Shown here: piece after piece, positions 55,014-64,000 of the stretch | How the letters are laid out: each line of letters begins with the position of its first letter | How positions within the stretch are numbered: position 1 is the first letter of the stretch | Program-made: the position numbers and the translations under genes | Source of the DNA: Anoxybacillus tengchongensis | Lineage (GTDB): Bacteria > Bacillota > Bacilli > Bacillales > Anoxybacillaceae | DNA: 64,000 nucleotides | Direction of reading: 5' to 3' | Assembly: GCF_014201585.1 (NCBI RefSeq) | Contig: NZ_JACHES010000006.1 | Coordinates: forward strand, 1 to 64,000 | The notes under the pieces: model-generated | Seen by the model: the letters and a program-made list of their open reading frames with translations, nothing else | Database searches by the model: none | Told to the model about the DNA's origin: nothing

Positions 55014-55790
55014 TCATGAAAGTTCAATCGTTCCAAAATGAAATTTTGCTGTTTTTCTTCGATAGACTGAGAAACCAAATTGATAAAATCTTGAACTTTG
55101 CCAATGATCTTTTAATACGATTCGTTGACGTGCCACCCGCTTTGCTTGTTCAATCACTTCTACCGTTAGATCCGTATATAGCGCAGCTTGTTTTAATCCC
55201 TTGACCCCATCCGCTTCCTCAATTGTTACTTCAAACATCGGATCGAAATAAACGACGTCATACGACTGATCATCACATTGCGCTAAAAATGAACGAAAAT
55301 CGGCATGATGCACATGAATGCGTCGCATCGCTTCATTAAGTTCAACTACATCGCTATCCCAATGACGCAACCCTTGTTTTGTTAAGTAAGCAATATATAC
55401 GCTTCCCTCAACTCCTACCACTTTCCCCTCCTCACCGACAACTAAGCTAGCAATAATGCTATCCGCTGCCAATCCAAGCGTACAATCTAAAAACGTCATC
55501 CCTTTTTGTAACTTCGTTGCTTGTAAAAACGGTTCACTTTCCCCTTTTAAAATGCGCTTCGCGCGAAAAGAAGCAGAATTAGGATGAAAAAATAATGGTT
55601 CGTGTCCGTACGGAAAATGAACCTCTAACCTTTCTTTCCCAACAACAAGAATAGGCTGAGCCGTATGTTGTTGAATAGCTGTAATGGAACGTTTTCGACG
55701 CGGAATATATAAAGTGTGTAATTCTAACGCAATTTGTTTCGCTTTCTCAATTATTTGCTCGTTGGTTCTACCTGCAGTAGTCACAATCAT
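55014..55790 (-). CDS. SAM-dependent methyltransferase, YpiP/RsmJ-like
   Basis: 258 residues. Class I methyltransferase with the motif FLDCTLGLAADSIIAS and the acidic DVVYFDPMFEV, as in RsmJ (16S rRNA guanine methyltransferase) and B. subtilis YpiP. Substrate uncertain; nucleic acid is likely from the DPMF motif. Confidence 0.8.
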   Translation of the reverse strand: MIVTTAGRTNEQIIEKAKQIALELHTLYIPRRKRSITAIQQHTAQPILVVGKERLEVHFPYGHEPLFFHPNSASFRAKRILKGESEPFLQATKLQKGMTFLDCTLGLAADSIIASLVVGEEGKVVGVEGSVYIAYLTKQGLRHWDSDVVELNEAMRRIHVHHADFRSFLAQCDDQSYDVVYFDPMFEVTIEEADGVKGLKQAALYTDLTVEVIEQAKRVARQRIVLKDHWQSSRFYQFGFSVYRRKTAKFHFGTIELS

Positions 55791-55809
55791 ATGTTCACCT
55801 CAAAAGAAA

Positions 55810-55832
55810 AAGGATGTCTGCAGGACACCCTT
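55810..55832 (-). terminator. Terminator of brxA
   Basis: AAGG(A)TGTC/GACA(C)CCTT with a five-base loop. Confidence 0.65.
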
Positions 55833-56265
55833 AGCAATGTTTTTCAAAAGCTTGCATAATATTTTGCATAATATTTTCAAGTGAATTCGCTTCGATATCG
55901 TGGCGTGGAATAAAATGAACAACTTCTTTTCCCTTCAATAATGCCATCGACGGAGAAGAAGGTTCAATACCGACAAAATATTCACGCATTTTAGCTGTCG
56001 CTTCCCGATCTTGTCCTGCAAAAACAGTAACGAGATGATTCGGTTTTTTTTCGCTCATTTGTACCGCTTGAATAGCCGCTGGACGTGCAAGCCCTGCTGC
56101 ACAACCACAAACAGAATTAATGACAACAAAAGTCGTTCCTTCCACTTGTTCCATAAACTGTTCCACTTCTTCACTCGTACGCAATTCCTTAAATCCACCG
56201 TTGACTAATTCGTCGCGCATCGGTTGTACTACTTGACGCATATATTCTTCATATGACATAAACAT
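55831..56265 (-). CDS. brxA: Bacilliredoxin BrxA/BrxB family (YphP-like)
   Basis: Removes bacillithiol from bacillithiolated protein cysteines. 144 residues of thioredoxin-like fold with the active-site SVCGCAAGLARPAA (CGC). ATG 56265 has GGAGGG about 8 bases before; the upstream ATG is less likely. The presence of the gene implies a bacillithiol-making Firmicute. Confidence 0.92.
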   Translation of the reverse strand: MFMSYEEYMRQVVQPMRDELVNGGFKELRTSEEVEQFMEQVEGTTFVVINSVCGCAAGLARPAAIQAVQMSEKKPNHLVTVFAGQDREATAKMREYFVGIEPSSPSMALLKGKEVVHFIPRHDIEANSLENIMQNIMQAFEKHC

Positions 56266-56406
56266 ACGTACATCCCTCCAAATCATTATTGCTTTTACAA
56301 GAATACAACAATGTAAATAGAAAAATCAATAAAATAAAAAACATTGAACAATTTTCTAAAAATTTTTATAATGAATGTATTTATATGATGTAGGAGGTTG
56401 AGAACA

Positions 56407-57315
56407 TTGCCAATTAATATTCCACGTGATCTCCCAGCAAAAGAAATACTAGAACAAGAAAATATTTTCGTTATGGATGAAGATCGCGCCTATTCCCAGG
56501 ACATTCGACCATTAAACATTATCATTTTAAACTTAATGCCACAAAAAGAAAAAGCAGAAACACAATTGTTACGTTTACTTGGTAATTCACCGTTGCAAGT
56601 GAATGTAACGTTCTTACGACCAGAAACACATGAGGCAAAAACAACATCAAAATATCATCTCGATCAATTTTACACGACATTCCAACATGTTCAACATCGA
56701 AAATACGACGGCATGATTATTACCGGGGCACCCGTTGAACATTTACCGTTTGAACAAGTTGATTACTGGAATGAGTTAACTGAAATTATGGAATGGACAA
56801 AGAAAAATGTCACATCCACGTTACATATTTGTTGGGGTGCACAAGCAGGGATGTACTATCATTATGGGATTCCAAAATACGACTTACCACAAAAATGTTT
56901 CGGTGTATTTGATCATATGTTAGAACAAAAGCACGTTAAACTCACCCGTGGATTTGATGATATTCATAAAATTCCACACTCGCGCCATACAGATGTAAAA
57001 CGTGAGCACATTGAAGCTGTTTCAGAGCTAACGATTTTATCTTCGTCCGAAGAAGCAGGCGTCTGCCTTGTCATTTCAAACGATGGAAAGCAGGTGTTTT
57101 TAACAGGGCATCCAGAGTATGATGCCACGACACTAAAGGAAGAATACGAACGTGATGTAGCCAAAGGCTTAGACATTCAAATTCCAAAATATTATTTTCC
57201 ACATGACGATCCAAATGAGCAACCACGTAACATATGGCGATCGCACGCTAACTTGTTGTTTGTAAATTGGCTCAATTACTACGTTTATCAAGAAACGCCA
57301 TATGTATGGGAATAA
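56407..57315 (+). CDS. metA: Homoserine O-acetyltransferase MetA
   Basis: Activates homoserine for methionine synthesis. 302 residues of glutamine-amidotransferase-like fold: catalytic cysteine in [14 protein letters not shown], histidine and glutamate in TGHPEYD. The acyl-CoA-selecting position in [10 protein letters not shown] is glutamate, which in Bacillus MetA specifies acetyl- rather than succinyl-CoA. TTG 56407 is nine bases after AGGAGG and starts [14 protein letters not shown]; the TTG at 56398 is too close to that site. No S-box fits in the short upstream gap. Confidence 0.93.
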   Translation: MPINIPRDLPAKEILEQENIFVMDEDRAYSQDIRPLNIIILNLMPQKEKAETQLLRLLGNSPLQVNVTFLRPETHEAKTTSKYHLDQFYTTFQHVQHRKYDGMIITGAPVEHLPFEQVDYWNELTEIMEWTKKNVTSTLHICWGAQAGMYYHYGIPKYDLPQKCFGVFDHMLEQKHVKLTRGFDDIHKIPHSRHTDVKREHIEAVSELTILSSSEEAGVCLVISNDGKQVFLTGHPEYDATTLKEEYERDVAKGLDIQIPKYYFPHDDPNEQPRNIWRSHANLLFVNWLNYYVYQETPYVWE

Positions 57316-57316
57316 T

Positions 57317-57341
57317 TCCTCGCCACACAGCGAGGATTTTT
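57317..57341 (+). terminator. Terminator of metA
   Basis: TCCTCGC/GCGAGGA with a six-base loop and five T. Confidence 0.85.
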
Positions 57342-57407
57342 GTTGTTATATTACTCAAATTTGAATATAATAACTTGTATATTCTTCATACAGAAAGGGG
57401 TAACAAA

Positions 57408-58913
57408 ATGGAAAGTGAACAACGCCATTTATCGTTTATTATCGCTGGGCTACTATTGGCCATTTTAATGGCAGCAATGGATAATACGATTGTTGCAACT
57501 GCAATTGGGACGATCGTTGCTGATTTAGGTGGAGTAGATCAATTTGTTTGGGTCACATCCGCCTACATGGTTACTGTCATGGCTGGTATGCCTATATTTG
57601 GTAAATTATCAGATATGTATGGGCGAAAGCGGTTTTTTTTATTCGGACTAATCGTTTTTTTAATCGGCTCAGCACTCTGTGGTTTGGCGCAAAGCATTGT
57701 ACAACTTAGTATTTTTCGTGCGATTCAAGGGATTGGTGGCGGAGCATTGATGCCCATTGCATTTACAATTGTATTTGACGTGTTTCCACCAGAAAAACGA
57801 GGGAAAATGACTGGATTGCTCGGTGCAGTCTTTGGGATGTCAAGTGTGCTTGGTCCGTTGCTCGGTGCTTATATTACCGATTATTTAAGCTGGCATTGGG
57901 TTTTTTATGTCAATGTACCAATCGGCTTGTTGTCTATTTTCTTTATTGTTCGTTATTACAAAGAAACAACGCCACATTCAAAACAATCGATCGATTGGCT
58001 TGGGGCAATCACCCTTGTCGTCACAGTCGTTAGCCTAATGTTTGCTCTTGAATTAGGCGGAAAAAAATATGATTGGGATTCGATCACGATCATATCATTA
58101 TTTACAATTAGCGCTGTTTTTTTAGTAGCATTTTTGTATGTAGAAACGAAAGCAAAGGAGCCCATTATCTCATTTTCACTTTTTAAACGGCGAACGTTTG
58201 CTGTCGCACAGTTGCTCGCTTTTTTATACGGTGCCACATTTGTTATTTTAACTGTTTTTATTCCTGTCTTTGTACAAGCTGTATATGGCGGTACAGCGAA
58301 AAATGCCGGACTCATCTTAATGCCAATGATGCTCGGGTCTGTCGCAGGCAGTTCGTTTGCTGGTGTTTCACAAACGAAAACGTCGTATCGAAATATTATG
58401 TTTATTTCTGTAATCGCTTATTTTACAGGTATGCTCTTACTTAGTCTTATGACACCAGAAACATCGCGCATATGGTTAACTATATATATGGCAATTTCTG
58501 GATTTGGTGTAGGGTTCTCTTTCTCTTTGTTACCGACAGCATCGATGCACAATTTAGAGCCACGTTTCCGCGGCACAGCAAATTCAACCAATTCGTTTTT
58601 TCGCTCGCTTGGTATGACACTCGGTATTACAATTTTCGGTACTATTCAAACAAATACATTAACTAACAACTTAAAAGAAGCTTTTCATTCGATGCCATCG
58701 ACACATGCGTTTGACCCTCGCGCACTGTTTGAAGCGGGAACACGAGCTCAAATTCCGGCGCCCATTTTACAAAAAATTGTCGATGCGCTAGCATCATCGA
58801 TTACTTATGCGTTTTCGCTTGCATTAATACCGATTGCCCTTTCTTTTCTATTCATTTTCTTTATGGGGAATGAAAAACTTGAAATACAAAAACGTGTAGA
58901 AGCAGGGAAATAA
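57408..58913 (+). CDS. MFS multidrug exporter, DHA2 (14-helix) family
   Basis: 501-residue major facilitator with 14 predicted helices, QacA/EmrB-like. Motifs: LAILMAAMDNTIVATAIGTI (DHA2 motif), GKLSDMYGRKRFFL (motif A) and GGGALMPIAFTIV. ATG 57408 follows GAAAGGGG. The PadR gene begins 2 bases after its stop, so they form an exporter-repressor pair. A palindrome TCAAATTTGA (about 57355-57364) before the gene may be its operator. Drug range unknown. Confidence 0.9.
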   Translation: MESEQRHLSFIIAGLLLAILMAAMDNTIVATAIGTIVADLGGVDQFVWVTSAYMVTVMAGMPIFGKLSDMYGRKRFFLFGLIVFLIGSALCGLAQSIVQLSIFRAIQGIGGGALMPIAFTIVFDVFPPEKRGKMTGLLGAVFGMSSVLGPLLGAYITDYLSWHWVFYVNVPIGLLSIFFIVRYYKETTPHSKQSIDWLGAITLVVTVVSLMFALELGGKKYDWDSITIISLFTISAVFLVAFLYVETKAKEPIISFSLFKRRTFAVAQLLAFLYGATFVILTVFIPVFVQAVYGGTAKNAGLILMPMMLGSVAGSSFAGVSQTKTSYRNIMFISVIAYFTGMLLLSLMTPETSRIWLTIYMAISGFGVGFSFSLLPTASMHNLEPRFRGTANSTNSFFRSLGMTLGITIFGTIQTNTLTNNLKEAFHSMPSTHAFDPRALFEAGTRAQIPAPILQKIVDALASSITYAFSLALIPIALSFLFIFFMGNEKLEIQKRVEAGK

Positions 58914-58914
58914 A

Positions 58915-59475
58915 ATGAGCGTGAAACTCGTCATTCTCGGTTTGTTGATGGAAGGAGAAAAACATCCGTATGAAATTCAACAAATTGTCAATGAACGTCA
59001 TATGAAGCATTACATCAAACTAGCAGCCGGATCGCTTTATTACGCTTTCGAGCAACTCGAGAAACAAGGATACGTAGAAGTAGTCGATGTTGTACGTGAT
59101 ACGAATCGTCCGGATAAAACAATTTACTGCATTACTGAAAAAGGAAAGCAACATTTTGAACAACTATTACTAGAACAGTTACAAAAACAAGAACATATTC
59201 ATCGCTCTATTTATGCAGGACTGTCGTTTGCTGCATATGCTGATGTGGAAAAAGTAAGTGCAGTATTAAAGCAACGATTACAAGAAACAGAACAACAGCT
59301 TGAAAAGTTAAAGTCGATATTTGAACAAAAGCGTGAAAATGAATACGTGACAAAATTATACGTATTAAAAGGGGTCATTATGCATTTAGAAACAGAAGTA
59401 GAGTGGCTGCAACAATTGATTAACATTGCTAACAATAAAAAACTAAAAGAAAAAGGGGGAGGCTTATGGCAATAA
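58915..59475 (+). CDS. PadR-family transcriptional regulator
   Basis: 186 residues: PadR winged helix (KLVILGLLMEGEKHPYEIQQIV) and a C-terminal dimer helix with a coiled coil (QRLQETEQQLEKLKSIFEQK). Co-transcribed with the MFS exporter it probably represses, as with LmrA-type and PadR-type resistance regulators. Confidence 0.9.
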   Translation: MSVKLVILGLLMEGEKHPYEIQQIVNERHMKHYIKLAAGSLYYAFEQLEKQGYVEVVDVVRDTNRPDKTIYCITEKGKQHFEQLLLEQLQKQEHIHRSIYAGLSFAAYADVEKVSAVLKQRLQETEQQLEKLKSIFEQKRENEYVTKLYVLKGVIMHLETEVEWLQQLINIANNKKLKEKGGGLWQ

Positions 59476-59482
59476 GCTTCCC
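59457..59482. terminator. Hairpin between padR-type gene and methyltransferase
   Basis: GGGAGGCTTA/TAAGCTTCCC with a small loop across the stop codons of convergent genes. Confidence 0.6.
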
Positions 59483-60157
59483 TCACTTTTTTTGCAACAT
59501 AAACAACCACATAAACGAAACAGCTTGTTTTAATTCGGTTGGGAGCTGTTGAAGGAAGGAACCATCAACTCCGCGCTTATATACTCCTTCTTCGGCAATA
59601 AGAGTGAACCCATTTTCCTTCGCTAACTGTTCAAACTCCCAAGGCATCATCGTATTGCAAATGACTGCTTCACCATATAGACGGCGATAACTGTTCACTC
59701 GCGGAGCGGCCGTTGGTCCAAGAATGCCAACACATACATATGCGTTTGTTTTTAACACACGGCGAACTTCTTCAAGCGCTGCAAGCGGCTGTTCTGTCCA
59801 TTCTAAACAATTAATGATCATGGCACCTGCAAACGTCTCATCTGGGAAAGGCAAATTCATAATATCCGCTTGTTGAAAATGAAGATGTTCATGAGGTCTT
59901 TGTTTTTTCGCCAATTCAATCATTTCACTTGATAAATCTAATCCAATGACACGATACCCTTGTTCACACAGTTTATATGATCCGTATCCATCGCCACAAC
60001 CAATATCCGCAATATACCCGTCCTTCCGCATATATGTTGTCACAAACGGAATAATCGTCTTTCGACTTCCTCTCTCCCACATCTCTTCGCTGCTTTGATG
60101 CCACCACTCTGCTCGTTCATCCCATTGTTTTTCTGCCTCTTTATGCCATGTGTGCAT
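59483..60157 (-). CDS. Class I SAM-dependent methyltransferase
   Basis: 224 residues with SAM motif IADIGCGDGYGSYKL, acidic VIGLDLSSEMIELA and post-motif FPDETFAGAMIINCLEW; the Methyltransf_11 type acting on small molecules. ATG 60157 follows AAGGAGTGGAG. Substrate unknown. Confidence 0.85.
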   Translation of the reverse strand: MHTWHKEAEKQWDERAEWWHQSSEEMWERGSRKTIIPFVTTYMRKDGYIADIGCGDGYGSYKLCEQGYRVIGLDLSSEMIELAKKQRPHEHLHFQQADIMNLPFPDETFAGAMIINCLEWTEQPLAALEEVRRVLKTNAYVCVGILGPTAAPRVNSYRRLYGEAVICNTMMPWEFEQLAKENGFTLIAEEGVYKRGVDGSFLQQLPTELKQAVSFMWLFMLQKK

Positions 60158-60221
60158 AACTCCACTCCTTTCCGAAAAACTAAACATGTTAAGTCTATTG
60201 TAACAGAAAGGAGTAAAAAAC

Positions 60222-60356
60222 ATGACAAAAAAAGTGAATAAAGGAAGTAAAAATCAAAACGCACCGACACAGCACGGGGAACTACATGATGGTGTAGGAG
60301 ACAACAGTAAAGGGCGCAAACAAAATAAAAACCAAAACGATAAAACAGATCATTAA
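60222..60356 (+). CDS. Small hydrophilic protein, spore-protein-like
   Basis: 44 residues starting MTKKVNKGSKNQNAPTQHGE, very rich in K, N, Q, G, with no hydrophobic core. GAAAGGAG precedes the ATG. It resembles minor small acid-soluble spore proteins in composition, but I cannot name a family. Confidence 0.55.
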   Translation: MTKKVNKGSKNQNAPTQHGELHDGVGDNSKGRKQNKNQNDKTDH

Positions 60357-60357
60357 G

Positions 60358-60578
60358 AAAAGCGCAAAACGCCCTAATTTCGCCTAAAAAAGCACGCATC
60401 CTGCGGGCAACGGCGAAATGTCGCCATCCTTGGCTCAGCGAAGAGCGCACGAGTCCCACCGAGGAGGCTCAGACAAAGCAAATGGGATATTTCAAAGAAG
60501 CAAACTCAATGTGTCGCCGCCGCAGTGTGGGCGGAGCGCATCACACCGATGGCGCTTGTAGCTAGACAGCGCTCCACC
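60358..60578. repeat. GC-rich structured intergenic element
   Basis: About 220 bases clearly richer in G and C than the surroundings, with no open frame. Nested complementary pieces: AGCGC at the start and GCGCT at the end, GGCGA/TCGCC, GCTC/GAGC, CCGCC/GGGCGG. The ending GCTAGACAGCGCT resembles the ends of repeated extragenic elements I recall from Bacillus and Geobacillus genomes. A GGTAAGA/TCTTACC hairpin with T-run (60583-60610) follows. Confidence 0.5.
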
Positions 60579-60610
60579 TAATGGTAAGATTTTATACTTT
60601 CTTACCTTTT

Positions 60611-60636
60611 AAAAAAGTCGGGCTGATCGCCCGACT
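60611..60636 (-). terminator. Terminator of 50-residue ORF
   Basis: AGTCGGGC/GCCCGACT stem around five bases with an A-run before it. Confidence 0.88.
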
Positions 60637-60788
60637 CACTCTTCTTGCTTACTAACACGAATGGCAGGTGTATTGTTGCCAATATAAAAAGGGACAACTT
60701 CTTCACCTTGATGCTCGTAAAAATAACGATTGATTTCTTGCTCAGCAAACGCTACTCCATCTTCTATAATCGTTCGTTTTTTATCCAT
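60636..60788 (-). CDS. Small hypothetical protein
   Basis: 50 residues starting MDKKRTIIEDGVAFAEQEIN, acidic, no membrane segment, no family recognised. ATG 60788 follows AAAGGGGGAATAG, and a perfect terminator follows directly, which supports it as a gene. Upstream is the RraA-like gene. Confidence 0.6.
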   Translation of the reverse strand: MDKKRTIIEDGVAFAEQEINRYFYEHQGEEVVPFYIGNNTPAIRVSKQEE

Positions 60789-60830
60789 CGTCTATTCCCC
60801 CTTTAGACGATAGAATAACCAAAAAAATTG

Positions 60831-61307
60831 CTATTCATGTAATGGATCGTCTGAAACGATCACACCATCTTCATCAACATATACGTATGTACCTGGCTTC
60901 CACTCCATATCTCCGAAATGTACAATCGTATCTCGCGTCCCTTTTCCTTCCTTTTTACTTTTACGTGGGCATGTTCCAAGTGCAAGTACGCCAATGGGCA
61001 TCGCGCTTATTTCTTTCGAATCACGAATACATCCATGTACAATAATGCCTGCTAATTGACGGTCACATGCAATTTGCGCAAGACGATCGCCCACAAGTGC
61101 ACATTGTTTTGAACCTTTTCCATCAACAACGACTACACTTCCTGCCGGTACCGTTTCTAGTGCTTCTCGGACAAGTACATTATCTTCTAAAACATCTACT
61201 GTTGTAATAGGTCCATAAAACGATGTCTTTCCCCCGTAGTTTTGAAATGCAAGTGAACAAACGCGTACACGTTCCCCATATTGATCACATAAATCTGCTG
61301 TTTTCAT
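60831..61307 (-). CDS. RraA-like protein (HMG/CHA aldolase family)
   Basis: 158 residues of the RraA fold: KTADLCDQYG, then SVVVVDGKGSKQCALVGDRLA and GIIVHGCIRDSKEISAMPIGVLALG, which carry the substrate/metal residues of the 4-hydroxy-4-methyl-2-oxoglutarate aldolase group. In other bacteria RraA inhibits RNase E, which Bacillus lacks, so an enzymatic role is more likely. ATG 61307 has better spacing to GGGGGA than ATG 61313. Confidence 0.85.
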   Translation of the reverse strand: MKTADLCDQYGERVRVCSLAFQNYGGKTSFYGPITTVDVLEDNVLVREALETVPAGSVVVVDGKGSKQCALVGDRLAQIACDRQLAGIIVHGCIRDSKEISAMPIGVLALGTCPRKSKKEGKGTRDTIVHFGDMEWKPGTYVYVDEDGVIVSDDPLHE

Positions 61308-61372
61308 CCTCATCCCCCATTTTCGCTAATCTCACCATAATAATAGTCAATCTATTCTAAAAAATCAATCAA

Positions 61373-61873
61373 TTAGAATAGAAATAATGAACCTTGTTCT
61401 TCTATCGCGCCGTTCGTTAAGAAATAGATGAACAAGGCGAGAAAACAGTAAAAAAGCACAGTTTCAAAAAAACTAGATGTACGATATGTAACAATAAACC
61501 GATATCTTTTTTTAGAAAATGGCCATAATAATGGGACACCTTGACTTGAACAGTAATCGGCTAAAACATGAAACGCATAACCAAGACATAATCCAAGTGT
61601 AAAAGATGAAAAATGTTGCAATAATAAAACGGCGGTGATCGTTCCCCATGCTAATAGTGAGTGCGTGAATCCGCGATGACCGAACGCCTTTTTTACTTGT
61701 TTTGCCACACCGAGCGAACGGCGACCGATGTATGAGTTTGGCTCATCAATATCAGGAAGCAGCCCCCCTATAGCTAATCCAGCAGCATAAGCAATAGTGA
61801 AAGATACGGGAGTATACGTTGCAACTCCAGCACCAATAGCTAATGATGAAACAATATGAGTATGATAACGCAT
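61373..61873 (-). CDS. YdjM-family membrane-bound metal-dependent hydrolase
   Basis: 166 residues, about four membrane segments, with the family histidine/aspartate motifs THIVSSLAIG, GGLLPDIDEPNS, GHRGFTHSLL and FHVLADYCS. The family resembles phospholipase C-like metal hydrolases and is often LexA-controlled. Substrate unknown. Confidence 0.85.
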   Translation of the reverse strand: MRYHTHIVSSLAIGAGVATYTPVSFTIAYAAGLAIGGLLPDIDEPNSYIGRRSLGVAKQVKKAFGHRGFTHSLLAWGTITAVLLLQHFSSFTLGLCLGYAFHVLADYCSSQGVPLLWPFSKKRYRFIVTYRTSSFFETVLFYCFLALFIYFLTNGAIEEQGSLFLF

Positions 61874-62045
61874 TATTTTTTCGCCTTCCTTTTTGTAAAC
61901 GTTTTACACAACATTTATTATTAACATTCATGAATTTGTGATGGTTTTTTCAACAAATGTTCATCCCTTGAACCAACTTTGTGAAACTATTAGCATTATA
62001 CTAGTATATGAACAAACTGACAAATGAAGCTGGTGAGGAAAAGTG

Positions 62046-63149
62046 ATGAAAAAAACACCTGCAGAACTAACCGTTATGAAAAGTTTAGCATTTTTAGCTG
62101 TCGTGTTTCAAAGTGCGTTATTATACATTATGAATTATCGCTCTCCACATGCTGAGGAAGCGATTATGATGGGGATGTTATTCCATTTTGTCAAATTTTC
62201 TGCCCCTGTGTTCGTGTTTTTAGTTGGATTTCATATGGCGCAACAGAAAGAAGCGATTCATTATCGACGATACGTATCTCATAAATGGACAGAACTCATG
62301 ATTCCATATATCGCATGGTCATTTGTTTATTTTACATTATTTTCTAGTCATCTGCATGCATCTGAAGTAATGAAACAACTAGTGCTCGGCGAGGCAGCAC
62401 CACATTTATGGTACGTCGTAATGATTATACAATTTCATTTACTGATTTTAATCATTGTTCCATTTTTCCGTTGGCTTGATCAAAAAAAGTATTGGAAATC
62501 ATTTATTATCGTTAGCGCAATTATTTACATTGGCTTCATTACGTTCATTTCTCCAATCGTTCAAAGCGAATCATATATACATTATGTAGATCGCACGTTT
62601 TTGGCTTATTTCTTTTATTTTTGTTTAGGGGGTATGGCAGCATACACGCTACCAAGTTGGCGGAAATTTGTTATTCAGGCGATTCCACTTAACACATTTT
62701 TATTTTTATCGCTTTTTATCGTTGTTGGTTATGAGCTATTTATATCTCAAAGTATCTTTTCTATCGATTTAACAGAGATTACGTATTTAAAACCTTCGAT
62801 GGTGTTATACGTTACATCAGAAACTTTCTTGTTATACGGTTTATCGATCACGATTGTGCAGACAAAATCTCGATTATATACCGCGTTGCGTTTTATCGGT
62901 CGATATACGTACGGTGCATATATTGGACATGTGTTCTTCCTACATATGTTCGCACCGATGATTCCGACGACAATGTATTCCATGTTACAAGCGGTCATCT
63001 TATTCTTAATTACAACCATCGCGTCAATCGGCATTTGTTATATGGTGCACGCAACACCCCTTAGCTTGCTTTTAATCGGTCAAACCCGGGAACATCGGAC
63101 ACTTTCTATTCCAACGATTTCAAAACTCAAAAAAGGGATCCCAAGTTAA
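62046..63149 (+). CDS. Acyltransferase 3 family membrane protein
   Basis: 367 residues with about ten membrane helices: FVFLVGFHMAQQKE, MIPYIAWSFVYF and HLWYVVMIIQFHLLI fit the acyltransferase-3/OafA core, which O-acylates extracytoplasmic polysaccharides. The usual catalytic histidine near the N-terminus is not clearly in place, so activity is uncertain. ATG 62046 chosen over GTG 62043. Confidence 0.8.
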   Translation: MKKTPAELTVMKSLAFLAVVFQSALLYIMNYRSPHAEEAIMMGMLFHFVKFSAPVFVFLVGFHMAQQKEAIHYRRYVSHKWTELMIPYIAWSFVYFTLFSSHLHASEVMKQLVLGEAAPHLWYVVMIIQFHLLILIIVPFFRWLDQKKYWKSFIIVSAIIYIGFITFISPIVQSESYIHYVDRTFLAYFFYFCLGGMAAYTLPSWRKFVIQAIPLNTFLFLSLFIVVGYELFISQSIFSIDLTEITYLKPSMVLYVTSETFLLYGLSITIVQTKSRLYTALRFIGRYTYGAYIGHVFFLHMFAPMIPTTMYSMLQAVILFLITTIASIGICYMVHATPLSLLLIGQTREHRTLSIPTISKLKKGIPS

Positions 63150-63167
63150 TAGTGGGATGCCTTTTTA
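63135..63167 (+). terminator. Terminator of acyltransferase gene
   Basis: GGGATCCCA/TGGGATGCC (one mismatch) followed by five T. Confidence 0.8.
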
Positions 63168-63238
63168 TTTTGTTTATCCAAACATCTTCTTGTTTCAAAC
63201 ATATAATAAATTGGACAAATAGAGAAAGGAGTAAGAAA

Positions 63239-64000
63239 ATGAGCATTAGTCGAAAAATATTTTTAGGATTTTTCATCGTTTTGTGGTTCGTGATATGTAT
63301 AGGAGGATTTCAAATATTTAGAATGAATGAAACAAATGAAATGTATAAACGTTTAATCAATCATCGTTTCAATGTCATTACGAAAACATACGAAATGGTT
63401 ACTATTTTTTATGAAGAAAGGAAGGATATACTTACTTATTTACTACTAAAAGACAACGATTTTTTAACGAGTTACGAAGAAAAACGAAGACTGTTTTATA
63501 CAAGTTATGAGCAAATAAACTCGATGTTATCGACGTCAGAAAGTAAAGCAATTGTCAATCAATTACAACAACTAGAATATGAATATTTTCAACTCGTCCA
63601 GCAATTTTTACGCACAACTAACAAACTAGAACAGTCAAACGTCATTCAAAAACTCCAAAAAACAGGAAGCCTCTTTTTACAAACAGCTGAACAAATGTTG
63701 CAACGACAGAAAAAACTATTAGTAACGGATCAAAAGCATATTGAACATTACATGAGACAAACGTACATTATATCACTTACGAGCATCACATCCCTTGTTT
63801 TACTAGGTGGCATCGCTTCCTTTTTAGTCAGTCGTCAAATTGCCCAACCTATTCTCCTCGTATCTGATGAACTACAACGTGTGGCAAAACAAGATTTATC
63901 TTCTCCCCCTTTATTAGTTAAAACAAAAGACGAGACAAGACATATGATTGAATCAATTAATCGTATGAAAATGCATTTAAAAGAAACGATACAAACAATG
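63239..64000 (+). CDS. Chemoreceptor or sensor kinase, N-terminal part (cut by window end)
   Basis: 254 codons run to the window edge without a stop. N-terminal membrane helix (KIFLGFFIVLWFVICIGGFQIF), an extracytoplasmic helical sensor region of about 150 residues, a second helix (IISLTSITSLVLLGGIASFLV), then a HAMP domain (SRQIAQPILLVSDELQRVAKQDL). The output domain, either methyl-accepting or histidine kinase, is outside the window. ATG follows GAAAGGAG. Confidence 0.8.
   Translation, partial: MSISRKIFLGFFIVLWFVICIGGFQIFRMNETNEMYKRLINHRFNVITKTYEMVTIFYEERKDILTYLLLKDNDFLTSYEEKRRLFYTSYEQINSMLSTSESKAIVNQLQQLEYEYFQLVQQFLRTTNKLEQSNVIQKLQKTGSLFLQTAEQMLQRQKKLLVTDQKHIEHYMRQTYIISLTSITSLVLLGGIASFLVSRQIAQPILLVSDELQRVAKQDLSSPPLLVKTKDETRHMIESINRMKMHLKETIQTM

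Noticed and set aside
56287-56406. S-box riboswitch before metA
   Set aside because: The gap is only 120 bases, AT-rich, and lacks S-box helices or a terminator.

Overview
The window looks like a chromosomal segment of a low-to-mid-GC, spore-forming member of the Bacillaceae, most like the Anoxybacillus/Geobacillus group. This is inferred from Bacillus-type gene families and neighbourhoods (yneT-plsY-parE-parC, ypmP to ypmS with ilvA/thyA/dfrA, treP-treA-treR, yojN-yojO, bacilliredoxin, YrzI) together with a group-1 [NiFe]-hydrogenase locus. No rRNA is present and there is one tRNA.

The best unifying reading is that the window spans the replication terminus. A near-perfect dif site lies at 14818-14845. 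The gene for replication termination protein (rtp) lies at 20380-20754, with a Ter-like binding site just upstream of it. Coding strand bias changes at dif: left of it most genes are on the plus strand, and from 15 kb to about 55 kb nearly all are on the minus strand, as expected where two replication arms meet.

Layout. 0-14.8 kb: tRNA-Ser, an RNase H, a CobW-type GTPase, a yrzI-like tiny-ORF transcript, an arsenic operon (arsRBC), a LysR regulator facing two DMT exporters plus an SDR and a GNAT gene, a mercury operon (merRA), topB and a ferritin-like gene. 15-24 kb: an amino-acid symporter, a NorQ/NorD-like pair, a CstR-like repressor, rtp, purU, a formate/nitrite channel, speE, and a zinc-independent L33 gene behind a Zur-box-like site. 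24-41.7 kb: the trehalose PTS operon with its operators, a PilZ gene, topoisomerase IV, plsY, an rRNA methyltransferase, the ypm cluster, ilvA with a CodY-box-like site, dfrA and thyA.

41.7-53 kb: a compact hydrogenase unit on the minus strand, running hyaA-hyaB-hyaC-hyaD-(Rieske-like gene)-hypA-hypB-hypF-hypC-hypD-hypE, preceded by tatA and tatC. The small subunit carries a twin-arginine signal, the cytochrome b passes electrons to quinone, HyaD trims the large subunit, and HypA-F build the NiFe(CN)2CO centre. The unrecognised gene between hyaD and hypA appears to have a Rieske-type fold with a non-canonical ligand set and is the most interesting protein in the window.

53-64 kb: GIY-YIG protein, dicarboxylate/glutamate symporter, small YuzL-like protein, methyltransferases, bacilliredoxin, metA, an MFS exporter with a PadR regulator, a GC-rich structured intergenic element, a RraA-like protein, a YdjM-like membrane hydrolase, an acyltransferase and the start of a chemoreceptor or sensor kinase cut by the window edge.
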